A stretch of 64,000 nt of DNA from Apodemus sylvaticus. Taxonomy: Eukaryota > Chordata > Mammalia > Rodentia > Muridae. The stretch lies in assembly GCF_947179515.1 (NCBI RefSeq), contig NC_067488.1, positions 34,253,842-34,317,841 of the forward strand, written 5' to 3'. The number at the start of each line of letters is the position of its first letter. Position 1 is the first letter of the stretch. The position numbers were made by a program, and so were the translations under genes. The notes beneath the pieces are model-generated. The model saw only the letters and a list, made by a program, of their open reading frames with translations, made no database searches and had not been told where the DNA came from. Shown piece after piece: positions 46,506 through 58,619 of the stretch.

Positions 46506-46835
46506 TAATTTCTCTAATTTAAAACTATAGGGCTTTCTAAAGTACAAAGCTTCTCTTCTCTCACTACATGATTAAAAGAGTAGTTTTCATGCAGAAGATA
46601 GGAGTGGGCCCTCCATATAACTTCTAGGGCCCTCTCAGTGTGACACAGTCTGAATGCAACAGCTTGTGCCAGCCAGTCTAGGGAACTCACCCACACACCC
46701 TGATTATTAATTACTCTTGCAACACCTACAAAATCAAGGTCCAGTTGCTGACTCTGCTATACCCACCATGCTTTCTTTCTAAGCACTCTCCCCACCTGAT
46801 ATTTGCCGGTACCCTGGTAATACCACAGGAGCCTA
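46506..46835. other. unassigned DNA, no gene seen
   Basis: No named repeat. Confidence 0.5.
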
Positions 46836-46960
46836 AAGAAGTACAGCAGTGTGTATGGAGTCACAGAGCCCAGAGGTGGGACAGATCTGGGTTAGAACCA
46901 GTGATCTTCCATTTGATTTAAGAATATGTTGCTCAAGTGCAGTTTCTTTCTGGAAGGAAA
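46836..46960 (+). repeat. possible MIR SINE
   Basis: GTACAGCAGTGTGTATGGAG, CAGATCTGGGTTAGAACCAG and TTCCATTTGATTTAAG parallel the MIR 5' half. Confidence 0.45.
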
Positions 46961-47055
46961 CAATGCCATTCCAGTGTAGAATTATGAAAGTTAAGCCATA
47001 GGATAGACTACAACATTATTTACAGAGTATATAGCTAGTCGGAGCTGGCCTGAGT

Positions 47056-47100
47056 TTGCTTTGCCTTGCCTTTCCTTGCTTTGCTTTGCCTCGCCTACCC
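47056..47100. repeat. (CTTTG)n simple repeat
   Basis: CTTTG/CCTTG pentamers, imperfect. Confidence 0.8.
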
Positions 47101-47635
47101 CTAGTCTGGTCTTACCTCATCGTGTTTGCTTTGCTTGAAACAGGCTGTAAACTAAGTAGGTGTAGAATTCATGACAATTCTCCAGCCTCATTCTTCCAAA
47201 TGTTGAAAATCTCTCACTTAGCTCAGTTATGGTTTTGAGAGTGACCAGAAAAGGTCTAGTAACATTTCTGAGCTATATATGGTACATTAGTACGATTGCC
47301 TTGTTTAGCAAGTACTTATTAAGGTACAGGACATTAAATACATAGTAATGAGCAAAAAATATATAAACTCTGCCCACAAAGAATTTACAGTATGATAGGA
47401 AATATTTCCCCTTTTGAATTCTAGTTCAGAAGGTTAGAGGAGAGAGACAGAGACAAAGACAAAGACAGAAAGGTAGAAGACAGAAAGACAGAGAAGGATC
47501 CATGAAAGCCTGTTAGAGCAGAGAAGTTAAATATTTTGAGTATATGAATTAGTCACATTCATAGAACCAGGATCATCCTTCAGTGGCCTTGCTGAGACAC
47601 TGTGTTTTGTTACCACTCCTTCTTTCAATTCATTT
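47101..47635. other. unassigned DNA with a purine-rich tract
   Basis: A GACA/GAGA purine tract lies at 47440-47495. No gene seen. Confidence 0.5.
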
Positions 47636-47639
47636 ATAA

Positions 47640-47735
47640 TATCACTTATCTCATTGTATTTAATTAGTACTATAATAACTAATTCTAATGCTTAGATTGT
47701 GCTAGGTACTGTTCAAAATGGCCTGCATAAATTAA
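47640..47735 (-). repeat. MIR SINE fragment
   Basis: TGTGCTAGGTACTGTTCAAA ATGGCCTGCATAAATTAATA matches reversed MIR ('gtgccaggcactgttctaagcgctttacatgtattaa'). Confidence 0.55.
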
Positions 47736-48129
47736 TATTCTCTTGTCTATCTCTTTTGTTTGAAATTAGCATCTGGAATTTTTACTGCTGAATATATCTA
47801 GAAATAGATGCTATTAAAAGCAGCATTCCTTTTCTCCTTAAATACTTTTGTTTGGTAAAAACAGAGAAAAAATGTCATCTTCAGTGTCTAGTTTCAAAGA
47901 TAAATGTGCAGCTATTTAGAACTTTATATGTCCCATATATTCTACTAATTTATCTTCCTGCAACCCAGTCTTTAACATTAACCTTTTAGTTTGTGATCCT
48001 ATTATTTTAATTAGTCTCACTGGCACAAATATGGTGTGTATATGGCTTTTGTACTGATTTATATCCCCGAAGTCCATCTACACATTAAGATGTGGCAGGA
48101 TTTTCCTTTCTTTAAAATAGCTATGCTAT

Positions 48130-48530
48130 TTACCACTGTGATCGTTTGAATAAGAATGGCCTCCATAGGCTCATATATTTGAATGCACCAGGGAATCGCA
48201 TACCTGAGATGGATCAGGAATATGGCTTTGTGGTAGGTAGTAGGTGTGGCCTTATTCGAGGAAGTGGGCCACTGGAGTTTCAAAAGCATAAGCCAGTCCA
48301 GGTGTCTATCTTCCTAACGCCTGCAGATCTGGATGTAGAATTCTCAACTACTTCTCTGGCACCATGTCTGCCTGTGTGCCATCATGCACCCTACCATGAC
48401 TACAATGACCTAAAACTTTGAAACTGTAAGCCAGCCCCAATTAAATGGTTTCCTTTATATATAAGAGTTTTGGAGCCCATGGCATCTCTTCACAGCAATA
48501 AAACACTGTGTGCATAAATCATAGGACCCT
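48130..48530 (+). repeat. rodent interspersed repeat related to 'family E', full length
   Basis: GCCTCCATAGGCTCATATAT, GGTGTGGCCTTATTCGAGGA, CTGCAGATCTGGATGTAGAA, GGCACCATGTCTGCCTGTGT, GAAACTGTAAGCCAGCCCCA and an end with CACAGCAATAAAACAC. The terminal block resembles that of family E. The 91-codon frame inside is repeat. Confidence 0.7.
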
Positions 48531-48654
48531 GACTGAGACATGCATTGTGTGCATAAACCTTATTTTATTTTCCATTGGGAGACATATGAGTTATTCTCAT
48601 AATTTGAACTTACTTTATAACCATTTTGGCAGCATAGAAACTGAGGCTCTTTTG

Positions 48655-48865
48655 AACAATCTCTAGGATGTATCAGAGTTCTGGGAGAGGGGAGGCTGCA
48701 GAGGCCATAGGGGAGAAACTCTAGCTGAGACTTCTAGCAATGGGGATATAGATCCAGAAGTATCAACTTTCTCTAGCCAGGCAGGACTCCCAGTTGAAGG
48801 ATAAGGATGCTAACTCACCCATAAAACATTCAACCCCAAATGGGTTCTGCCTACAAAACAATATG
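48655..48865 (+). mobile_element. L1-A 3' UTR, part 1 (interrupted)
   Basis: Murid L1 3' UTR with CAGGACTCCCAGTTGAAGGA, CTCACCCATAAAACATTCAA and TTCTGCCTACAAAACA. Its continuation appears at 49142 after a second L1. Confidence 0.85.
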
Positions 48866-49141
48866 AGCCATCCAGTATTCCCAGAGCTCCCAGGGACAAA
48901 ACTATCAACCAAAGAATACACATGGAATTACCCATGGCTCCAGACAGGTAGGCAGCAGAGGATGGCCTTGATGGACATCAAAGGGAGGAGAGGCCTTGGT
49001 CCTGGAAAGGCTCGATTCCTCAGTGTAGGGGAATACCAGGACAGGGAAGCGGAAGAGGGCTGATTGGGAAACAGGAGAGGAGAGATGGCTTATAGGATTT
49101 TTTGGGAGGGGAGCCACAGGAAAGGGGACAAGAATATATAT
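48866..49141 (+). mobile_element. L1-B 3' end nested in L1-A
   Basis: An independent L1 3' end: CCAGAGCTCCCAGGGACAAA, ACCCATGGCTCCAGACAGGT, ATTTTTTGGGAGGGGAGCC and the A/T-rich end AATATATATAATTTTTAAAAA. Flanking AAAACAATATG and AAAAAGATATG are probably its target-site duplication. Confidence 0.85.
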
Positions 49142-49845
49142 AATTTTTAAAAAGATATGGAGAGGCAAAGATAGAACAGAGGAAGAGGTTACAGCCAACC
49201 AATGACTGTCCCAATCCCATGGGCAAGAAACAATCCATGGCACTAACGATACTCCATTATGCTTACAGACAAGATCCCAGCATAACTGATCTCTGAGAGA
49301 CTCCACTCAGCAGCCAGAGGAAAGAGATGCAGAGACCCACAGTCAAATATTAGATGGAACTCGTCAAACATTAGGGAAGAGTTGAAAGAAGGACTGATCA
49401 ACCCGAAGAGGACAGGGACTTCACAGAAAGACCAACAGAGTTAACTACCATGGACTCTTGGGAGTCCCCAGAGCCTGAATCACCAACCACAGAGCAAGTA
49501 GAGACTGAACCTAAGCCCTCTGTACATATGTGGCATATGAGCAGCTTGGTCTTCATGCAGATACCCCACTAACTGGCAGGGGCTGTCTCTGTCTCTGTTC
49601 CCTGCCTGCCTATGGATACTATTCTGCAAAATTGTTCTCCTTGACTGGCCTCAGGGGGGAGGGGATGGGCCTAGCCTGCAGGAACTTGATCTGCAGTTGG
49701 GGGAAGTAGTATGTGGGGGTACCACCTGGAGGAAGACTTCCCCTTTCCAGAGGAAAAGGGGAGGGTGGGATGGGGGAGGATCTAGATGAGGAGGCACTAG
49801 GAAATGAAGGGGGCAGAGATTAGGATTTAATTTTAAAAATTATTT
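49142..49845 (+). mobile_element. L1-A 3' UTR, part 2
   Basis: Resumes the first L1 with GCAAAGATAGAACAGAGGAA, ACTCCATTATGCTTACAGAC, AGAAAGACCAACAGAGTTAA and GGCCTCAGGGGGGAGGGGAT, to a decayed 3' end near 49845. Confidence 0.9.
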
Positions 49846-50046
49846 ACTCAAGGATGGAAGTAACCACAGGCATCTCCCCTAACAGTATGGCAGTGGAGCT
49901 TCTGACTATCACCTGCAATTTGCAGGACACTGCTCTGAGAATACCAATTCATTCATTTTCTCTCATGACCTCATTGAGATCAGGATGCTCCATCTCATCT
50001 AACACAATGCTCGACTTACAGAAGGTAAACACAAGTAAAATGCATG

Positions 50047-50244
50047 AAAGAATAATTGTGCAGAGCCTGGAGAGATGGCTAAGCAGTTAAGAGCACTGGC
50101 AGTTCTTCCAGAGGACCTGAGTTCAATTCCCAGAAACCATAAGAAGACTCACAATCTGATACCCTCATCTGGCACACAAGTGTACATGCAGATTGAGCAC
50201 TCATACATTAAGTAAATAAATAAGATGTTTTTAAAAGAATAAGT
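50047..50244 (+). mobile_element. B2-type SINE with target-site duplication
   Basis: A tRNA-like head GAGCCTGGAGAGATGGCTAA with B box GAGTTCAATTCCCAG, body GATACCCTCATCTGGCACAC and tail AAGTAAATAAATAAG. AAAGAATAATT (50047-50057) and AAAGAATAAGT (50234-50244) flank it. Confidence 0.85.
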
Positions 50245-51044
50245 CAATTAATATTCCACTAACATATAAAGAAGTAACCAGGAGAAGCAGACAGTGAACA
50301 CTGGAGAATTTAAGTTTAAAAGAAGCTATTGTTTGCAACAAGCTTTGAGGAGTAAAGCTTGCTGATCAAAGATGGAAAAAGAGGGTCAGGCAGAGAGAAT
50401 AACATGGCCAAAGTTGTTTGCAATGAATTCTCCTGACACACTCAGCTTGCCCTTCTGGTTTACAGTCTCATTCTCTCAGCCCTTGAAAGAGGCGGCCATA
50501 TGTTCATTTCTGAGTCATGTGAGTTAAAGTTACTGGATCAATAGGTATATGTCTAAATCAACAGGTTCAGTGCAACCAACTGAAGCTCTCTTAATATTTT
50601 TTAATTAAGCAATATTGAAGTGAACCCAAAGGTACTAGTTACTTCAATTAATGAGTCACAAGTACTTAATACAGATGGGTAGACATTAGCATCATAGTTA
50701 GTTTACAGAGAAAGACATGGAGAGAATGAGGTGTCCAAGAAATGGAACCATAAAAAAATAAATGTTAATCCATGAGACATGGAAGAAACACAGTAATATG
50801 CATCTATCATTCTGTTCCTATGCTGTTTTCTGCCTTTTTCCTAGACTGTATTTACAGACTTTGACTGCCTAGAGCACACTGAGAACCCAAAATAGGATGA
50901 AGAAGGAAGTTCAAGTCTTATAAAATATGAAGGTGCATATTGTGCACTAGAAAAAAAGACATTGTTTGATCTAGTTAATCAATAGGAAGATTCAATAGTA
51001 TTCAGTTCAGCATTCTTTCTACACACACTGGCATCAGTTCTTTT
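50245..51044. other. unassigned DNA, no gene seen
   Basis: No named repeat. Confidence 0.5.
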
Positions 51045-51355
51045 TCCTTTATTCTATGATAAAATTCTCTGACAAAAGCAACGTAAGGGAGAAGAGACTT
51101 ATCCAGGGCCTTAGTTCATTGTAAAGTCAAGGCAGTAGGAGCTAAATGAGCTGTTCACATCACACTCACAGTTAGGAAACAGAGAGCAATGAGTAATTTT
51201 TATAACTCAGCTAACCTTCTTTACTTTACACAGTCCAGGAACCCCTGCTGAGAGAATAGTCCTAGTCATGGTCAAGATGAGTCTTCCCACATCAATTAAT
51301 ATAATCAATATAATGCCCTAAGGGCATGCTGAAGTTGACAATAGTTTCATCACAC
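51045..51355 (-). repeat. rodent interspersed repeat 'family E'
   Basis: TGATAAAATTCTCTGACAAA AGCAACGTAAGGG, GAAACAGAGAGCAATGAG, AGTCTTCCCACATCAATTAA and the end GAAGTTGACAATAGTTTCATCACA in segments. Reverse copy. Confidence 0.65.
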
Positions 51356-53595
51356 CCACTATGGGCAAGATAGTCAACTAGTTTCCAAGCAGGGAATCAA
51401 GCTATAAAACAACATGTCTCTTCTCTTACAAAGAAGCAGGAATTTATTGCCCTGCCATTTGTACTCCATACTTCAACAGTCACCCATTGGAATATACTTC
51501 CAACCATCCTATCTGTCTCCATGGGTGCAGTACACTTCATGTCAGTTGCCCCCTTTGTCTTCAGACATTTTGCCACATCAAGTTTAATGTCTCTGAAACA
51601 GTTTGTTTATAGAAGCATGTCCAGAGCTTCAGGGGCTCTTGGGGCATACTTGTTCATCTTCCTCTGTGCAAATAAGGATATTAAAAGTCAAGTCAGATAG
51701 TTATCTTTCCAGAGCTGCATAATGGCCTGAACCTTACATGGGAAGAATTTTTAATAGCAGGGATTTTGGAAGAATAGGAGCAAAATTCAGAAAGCTTCTG
51801 AGCTTATTTCAAAAAACAAAGAATTTATTTAATTCTTTGTACCCATGGTGAAACTCTGCTCTGCCTCATGAGGAAATGATAGCACATGGATTGTTCTATG
51901 GCCTTCTAAGCTCACTGCAGAAATAACTCCCATGGCCTCGGATCATCCTCCATTTTGCAAGAAGGAAGACTGAATATCAGATGTCAGGCTTAAATACATC
52001 ACTTATGTTCTTTGAAGCTCCATTTCAGAGCACATCTTAGACATGACACCAACCCTTCTTTGCATGACTCTTAAAAACAGAGAGTTCACTCCCGTTAAGT
52101 ACATAGCAGATAACCCAGATACCATGAGTGTCTTTCTCTAATAGGCTTACAATTTGCTTCCCCAGACATCATAGGGCAGGCCTGCTTCTCCTTGAAGCCA
52201 ATAATATAGCTTCATCTCTCTTATAATCACCTATCCGCTCCAACCCCTTCCATTTCCTCAGTCTGCACCCCCCTCATTAACCAGCCTCTCTGCAGGGACC
52301 TTTGCAGCCTCCTCCTCAACTTGATTTGTTTTTCTCCAGGAAAGAAAACAGACATCAGAGAATTAGCTTTAGATTGCTAATTAGCATCTCTAGGGTTGTA
52401 AAAAAAAAAAAAAAGAACACAGTTTATTTTTTCTCCATCAAGGTAAATTAGTAACATTTATTCTTCTGGATTTTACATATTTACCTGGATTATCTTGATA
52501 TATTAGGTATATCTGAAGACTGATATTCTAGGGCTAGACCTTGCCTAGAAAATGAAAATTACCTAAGGAAGGTTTCTAGAGAATCGTGATACTAAGAGAT
52601 AGGGCATATTTTCCATAAAGTCATACAACAATAGAGAGGAGAGGCTTCTCAAAATGTCTGAGTTCATAATGCAGGAGACTGAGAGTGTTCAAAAACTCAA
52701 AAATAATGGGTAGAGTATGATTGGACAGACAAAAGACTATGACCTGTGGCCCTGCCATGAAGAGACTTAGATCACCATTGTGTTCAGGTAAAATTGCTTC
52801 CATATTCATGTGGTAACTTCATAAGTGATCAGGTGAGCAGACAAAAATGGACAAAGTGAGTCAATCTGAGGCAAAGACTTCTGAGACCCAATGAAGGGCA
52901 TTAAAAAATTAAAATCTAGTGCAGTCTATCCTTCATGTCTGCGAAGCATTGGCACCAGAACTCATTTAAATCCACAAATACATGGTTTGCTTCTATAAAT
53001 GGTGTTGTGCTTGTGCATAACCTCCATCCATCCTTTTAAAATCATCTCCATATTTCTTCTTTGTGTCCCTCTGTGATACAAACAAAGAGAGTCTCCTCAA
53101 AGGTCTCTCCTCCTAAGAGCACATGTGGACAAATTGCCTGAACACAGAAAATTTGCTGTTTGATATCAACTCATGTGAGATTTTAGTTACATCTTCAGGC
53201 ATTCACCAAATTACCTAGAATTATACTGAATAACACTTGGATGTATAATCTTTAGAACATGTTTAGTCCAAATTGTGAGGATCACAGAAGGCTACATCTA
53301 TAAACTACCAGGAATCCTAGGTTCAAAATCAGAAGTTACCCAGAAAGTAATAGAACAGAAACCTTAACTAAGGCTCAAATCACTAGGTAAATCACTAAAT
53401 GGTGAGATTTCAGTATGGCTGAATGAAGACTAAGGAAAATGGGCAGTGAGAGACCAGACTAGAAGGTGAATCACAAGCTATCTGGCAGCCGGGTTAGAAT
53501 AACCTGCAGCTCCTGCCAAGCCTCATTCACCTGCATCTGCATACTGCAGACATGTCAAATATTAAAGTTTTTTAGCTTTTTCAAGAGAAGAGAAG
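51356..53595. other. unassigned DNA, no gene seen
   Basis: About 2.2 kb with no confident repeat apart from an A15 run at 52400-52414. No frame over 70 codons is credible. Confidence 0.5.
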
Positions 53596-53599
53596 GGTG

Positions 53600-53930
53600 C
53601 GGAAGGAAGCTGGATGCTGGACTAAACCACCAACCAAGGAGTGCGCGTGAAGGGACCCATGGCTCCAGCTGCATAAGTAGCCGAGGAAGGCTTTGTCAAG
53701 CATCAATGGGAGAAGAGGTCCTTGGTCCCATGAAGGCTCAATGCTCAGTGTAGGGGAATTTGAGGGCAGGGAGGCAGGAGTGGGTGGGTGGGTAGGTGGC
53801 TGGGAGCATACCCTCATAGAAGCAGGGGGAGGTTGGATGCGATAGGGGGGGTTGGGGTGTAAACCAGGAAAGGGGATAACATTTACAATGTAAATAAAGA
53901 AAATATCCAATAAAAATTACTATATTATGA
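53600..53930 (+). mobile_element. L1 3' end with poly(A) signal
   Basis: CACCAACCAAGGAGTGCGCG, ACCCATGGCTCCAGCTGCAT, GGCTCAATGCTCAGTGTAGG and AATGTAAATAAAGAAAATATCCAATAAAA in segments. 5'-truncated. Both frames of about 100 codons here are UTR. Confidence 0.9.
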
Positions 53931-54633
53931 AACTTGAAAAAAAATGTTTAAATCTGTAACAAGCATTTGGCATTTATGAAAGTCCCTCTACTCCCCTTTA
54001 TCTTCATGGGTACTGTTTTCCCTAGAATCCAGATTCACAAATTCATTTTCTTCAAAATATACCTTTTCTGCCTGCAACTGCACTGAATAAATAATACAGT
54101 GATAAATAGATTAGCTTTCATGAATCTGAGAACTTCACAGACCAGAGGGAGATGTTAATATTCAGTGTCAACAAATAAACAGCTAAGTGTGTAATAGAGA
54201 TGCTGAGATTTGGGAAGCATTCCATCATAATTTAAAACTCAACCCTGTTCCTGTGTCTTTGGAACAACTATTTTGATTATCATCTGTAAAAAGAGGTGAA
54301 AGCAACAGCCCTCACAGGGTGAATCTGGAAATCATGGGCAACTAAAAACAAAATGTTTATCTGAGACTGGGTACAGAGTTTTGTTCTCATATATGCTTAT
54401 ATTACAAAATTTGTTCAATATATGAACAAGGTCCATTACATTTTAAAAACCGCAAACTTATAGACAAGAATATATATCCTTCTCTCAAGATACTAGTCAT
54501 TGTTCCATGCATTCCCTTTTAAAAGCTTCCTTTCTAATGTCACTAAACACCTGCTGCTCTGATTAGCCCTGGATGTATTAATTCTAAGCAAAAGAAATTT
54601 CTTTAAATAAGCAAAAGTCTCTCTTACTTATAT
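53931..54633. other. unassigned DNA, no gene seen
   Basis: No named repeat. Confidence 0.5.
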
Positions 54634-54971
54634 AAGAATATCAATATTTGAGGGCTGCTCCATCCTTTCTGAGCTCCATATTCTGGCTTATACCTCTACC
54701 TGCAATCACAGATCACCAGTCCTCTCCCCAGTCACAAGAAATAAAAACACACATGGATGGTAACTTGGGAGAGGATGCACCTAGCACTGCGAAGACTGGA
54801 TGCAACAAGATAGAGGGTGGATATCCAGGAAGGGGGTTCCTACCCTCTCAGAGAGGAAGAAAAGATGGTTGAAGGAAGGGGCTCTGTGAGGGAGGACCAA
54901 GAGATGGAGTCAGCAGTTGGGATGTAAAATGAATAAATTGATTAATTAATGGAAAAAAGAATATCAATATT
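54634..54971 (+). mobile_element. short L1 insertion with perfect 15-bp TSD
   Basis: AAGAATATCAATATT at 54634-54648 recurs exactly at 54957-54971. The insert's 3' part (from about 54755: GGGAGAGGATGCACCTAGCA, then GAGATGGAGTCAGCAGTTGG and GATGTAAAATGAATAAATTG) is an Lx-type L1 3' end. The first 105 bp (54649-54754) is not clearly L1 and could be an inverted or untemplated 5' piece. Confidence 0.8.
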
Positions 54972-55719
54972 CAAATGTCATTCACAGACACCCTATCCTC
55001 CTGTATCCTGCCATCTTTCTTTTCACTCTTTCTCTTCATTTCTTTCATCTTCTCCAACCGCCTACTTCATTTTTCTTCATTTTATTGTTTTTTGAATATT
55101 ATAATGTACTACAATACTTATCACTTCCTTTTCATCTCTTCAAAACTTTTCATCTACCCCTTTTTGCTCTCCTTTAATGGCCCAAAATTTCAAAGGAATG
55201 AGGCAATCAGCAGTCCTATCTATATCTGACACCTATGAATTACAAGAATGACTAGCATTGCACAATAATGACCTCCCCCCAAAAAGAATCATTATGTTTT
55301 TTATTTGCTATCTATAAATTATTTTAAAAAGGATGGAAAAGCAGACAGAGCAATAACTGCAGAACCCAGCTGAAAGTCACACACTCATTCCTAAGACTCA
55401 TAACCCTGTATACTTCAAAGCTGAAAGGCAACTTTCTTCAATGCAATGGTGCAAACTTCCAAGAGACCAAACATGCAGAGAGAGAGAACTTTCAGTGATA
55501 AATATTAATCAAGGTATCATTTCACCAAGTAAAATCACCAAAGTTCCAAACCTGGAAGGAGTTGAATTTTCATTCTATGATGGGCTCATATGTCTTAAGG
55601 TACAAGTCAAACCATGAATGGCCTTGAATTGTCTATTAAGATTTTAATAGGAGTTAAGATGTAATTGTAACCTTTCTAAACAGGAATTAGCAACCATGAT
55701 CATCGCTTTTCCTATAGGA
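54972..55719. other. unassigned DNA with a T/C-rich stretch
   Basis: 55000-55100 is T- and C-rich. The 84-codon frame there is composition-driven. Confidence 0.5.
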
Positions 55720-55880
55720 CCCACAGACATAATGTCATCTCCTGAGCACTATGCTTGGACATGTTCCCAGAACCTTGGGTAGAAACAGAAAATAATCCTC
55801 TGCCCCTATCTTCAGATCAGTATTCTGAGGCTTTAACAGGTCAAAACCTTCTCTGTGAGTCATAGCTACATAGAGGGATA
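55720..55880 (-). repeat. MIR SINE
   Basis: GCCCCTATCTTCAGATCAGT, TTCTGAGGCTTTAACAGGTC and TGTGAGTCATAGCTAC follow reversed MIR ('ccccattttacagatgaggaaactgaggc ... gtcacacagctag'). Confidence 0.55.
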
Positions 55881-55919
55881 AGAATGCATTTAGATATGTA
55901 CTTTCTCAACCCAGGACCT

Positions 55920-56010
55920 TAGCTTATTTTTCCCTGGATCCTTCCCTGGATATTCTCTTGGCAAACAGCAGGTGCTCAATTAACATATGCTAATGATAAA
56001 TTCAAATACA
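55920..56010 (+). repeat. possible L2 3' end
   Basis: CTTGGCAAACAGCAGGTGCT CAATTAACATATGCTAATGA resembles the L2 terminus ('tggcacatagtaggtgctcaataaatg'). Confidence 0.4.
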
Positions 56011-56394
56011 CTGATCCTAAAGGTATTTTATATCTTCCTTGTGGCAAAGACAAAAAGACTCAAAGGATTTATTTAAACATCTCGAAAGATTGCTGTGTCT
56101 GTTATTTATTCTCCCTGTAACACAGCTTTGTATCCAAAAGAGAGGGTTGATCATCTAGTGAGTCCCTTTAGTTCCTTTTGTAGCAGGCTGGGGTATGGTG
56201 AGTTAACTGGCTTGGTATGTATTTCAATTTCTGAGATGGGTGGGGTACATTTGTAAGTACACAGCAGAAACAGGGAGCCTTATTAAGCTGCTAGTAGCTG
56301 ATAGCAAATGTTACATTCAGCACAGAGAGACTGACAGAGCCTGTTCCTGAAACCCATAGTCCTGCCTCCACGGAGCCTCAGATAAGGATTAGTG
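56011..56394. other. unassigned DNA, no gene seen
   Basis: No named repeat. Confidence 0.5.
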
Positions 56395-56794
56395 CTAGCC
56401 TTAAGTCAGCTTGATGCACAAACTAGAGTTAACTGGAAGGAGGGAACGTCAATTGGGAAAATGCTTTCATGAGCTATGACTGTAGGCATTTTATTCATTA
56501 GTGATTGATGGAGGAGGGCCCAAGCCAATTGTAGGTGATGTTATCCCTGGGCTGGTATCATGAGTTCCAAAAGAAAGCATGTTGAGCAATTCATGGGAAG
56601 CAAACCAGTAAGTAGCACTCCTCCACAGCTTCTACACCAACTTCTCCCTCCAGGTTCCTGCCCTGTTTGAGTTCCTTTTCTGGCTTCCTTCAATGATGAA
56701 CAGCAAAATGGAAATGTAAACTGAATAAACTTTCAACTCCAACTTGATTCTGGCCATAGCTTCTAATACAGCAATAGAAATCCTACCTAAGACA
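56395..56794 (+). repeat. rodent interspersed repeat 'family E', full length
   Basis: TAGCCTTAAGTCAGCTTGAT, AACTAGAGTTAACTGGAAGG, GTGATTGATGGAGGAGGGCC, TCCCTGGGCTGGTATCATGA, CCTCCAGGTTCCTGCCCTGT and AATACAGCAATAGAAATCC TACCTAAGACAG. The most complete plus-strand copy here; a tetranucleotide array starts exactly at its end. Confidence 0.75.
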
Positions 56795-57085
<291 letters not shown>

Positions 57086-57139
57086 TTGATCTTTCAGTTG
57101 ATGGGTCAGTGAAAGTTTCCACAAACACACACACATAAA

Positions 57140-57164
57140 AACAAACAAACAAACAAACAAACAA
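57140..57164. repeat. (AAAC)n simple repeat
   Basis: Six AAAC units after a CA run. Confidence 0.9.
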
Positions 57165-57884
57165 CAGAGAATATGACTGAAACTCAAGCGTCTAGCCCAG
57201 CACTATTAGTGGGAAACCACTCCAGACTTCTCAGGTGAGTTTTAGAATAAGATACCAATTTCTACTGTGTCAACCCAAAACATGGCAAGTCAATGAACTA
57301 GGAAAATACAGAGGTATCATGTAGCTCACTATGGGGGGGGGGGGAAGAAACAAAGACAATGGGCAGCATTAGAAACAAGACATGAAGTACAGGTGTCAGA
57401 GCCCACCCCACCAGTAGCTATTCAGATTGAGAATTTGAAGCTGAACTGTAGACACAGGAAGTCCCTAGATGTTAAAATGCCTAATACCTTCAGGTAAAAC
57501 TGATCTTTTGGAACTGGAGTTGGAGCTTCAGTAGCAAATTATTGGTAAGAAGCCTGAAAGGGAGCTCTGCCCGTGTGAGTGCTGTGTGGTAAGCTGGGTA
57601 AGAAAGTGTTCTGTGTAGACCTTGGCTACTTTGATTTCTGCTGGGTAAAGAAGAGCTAGTAGTATTTGATGGTTTGTTGTTTTGTTTTGTTTTGCTTTGT
57701 TTTGTTTCGATGATAAAGAAACCACCAGCCTACATGTCCTCAGACAACCTGCCAATGCTCCAAAGCTTGGTTGGGACTATGCGAAAGGGAATTTGATCTG
57801 AGATGGCTCTTTCTTGGGGGATGGGGGAACATGTTAAGGAGTATAGATAAATTGAAAACCACAGAATTAAAATAAATGAGACTA
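57165..57884. other. unassigned DNA with G12 and (TTTTG)n runs
   Basis: G12 at 57333-57344; (TTTTG)n at 57672-57707. No gene seen. Confidence 0.6.
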
Positions 57885-58125
57885 AATAACTGCCATTTGC
57901 TAAGACCCTGCTGTGACTTTGGAGCTTATTAATTGATTCCCTTATGTTTTCTCATGTAAATGAACATGCAGCACCCATATGATGTAGGTAGTGTTATATT
58001 CCTTTGAGATTTGAAAAATCAGACTCAGGGGATTCACTGATTTTCCCAAGACCATAAAGCTAACAATTAGGAAGATATGGTTTTCTTTTCTTTACTCTAT
58101 ACTGCGTGCTTAATACTTTGGTGAT
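57885..58125 (-). repeat. MIR SINE, near full length
   Basis: Reverse MIR in order: TGCCATTTGCTAAGACC, ATATGATGTAGGTAGTGTTA, TTTGAAAAATCAGACTCAGG and TTTCCCAAGACCATAAAGCTAAC in parts. Confidence 0.7.
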
Positions 58126-58299
58126 CTTATAATAGCCACCTAAATATATCCACATCATACTACTCAGTTTTTAATATATTGCATTATATAGCCAAGACTA
58201 CTTGAAGATAGTTTGAACTGAATATTCTGAAATAGAGATGACACCTTGGCTGCTACTCCTGCTAAGTCCTACGTGTAATAACAAGTGGCCAAGTAGGTC

Positions 58300-58568
58300 A
58301 AGAAGTTCAAAAGAGACAGGAGGCAATGTGACAATAGAAGCTGAAGGTTAGAATGACAGGTACTCAAGCAGAGAATGGATGAGATCCTTCTTTAGAGAAT
58401 CCTTGGAGAGCCAGACCTGCCATCACCTTAACTCCAGCCCAGTGGGACAAATACAGTAACATCCCACTTCTAAGATTGGTAAGAAAATAAATTCCCATTG
58501 TCATAATCCACAACGCTTATGTTAGTTTGTTAGAACAGCCATGGGAAACAAATGCAAATAATGAGATC
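58300..58568 (+). mobile_element. MLT1 LTR (MaLR), 3' half
   Basis: GGCAATGTGACAATAGAAGC, CTTTAGAGAATCCTTGGAGA, CTGCCATCACCTTAACTCCA, AGAAAATAAATTCCCATTGT and GTTTGTTAGAACAGCCATGG GAAACAAATGC track the MLT1 3' half including its AATAAA region. Confidence 0.75.
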
Positions 58569-58619
58569 TAAAGACTGCAGTGAGTGGAAAAATCTTAGAT
58601 TGTAATACTATTTTAAAAT

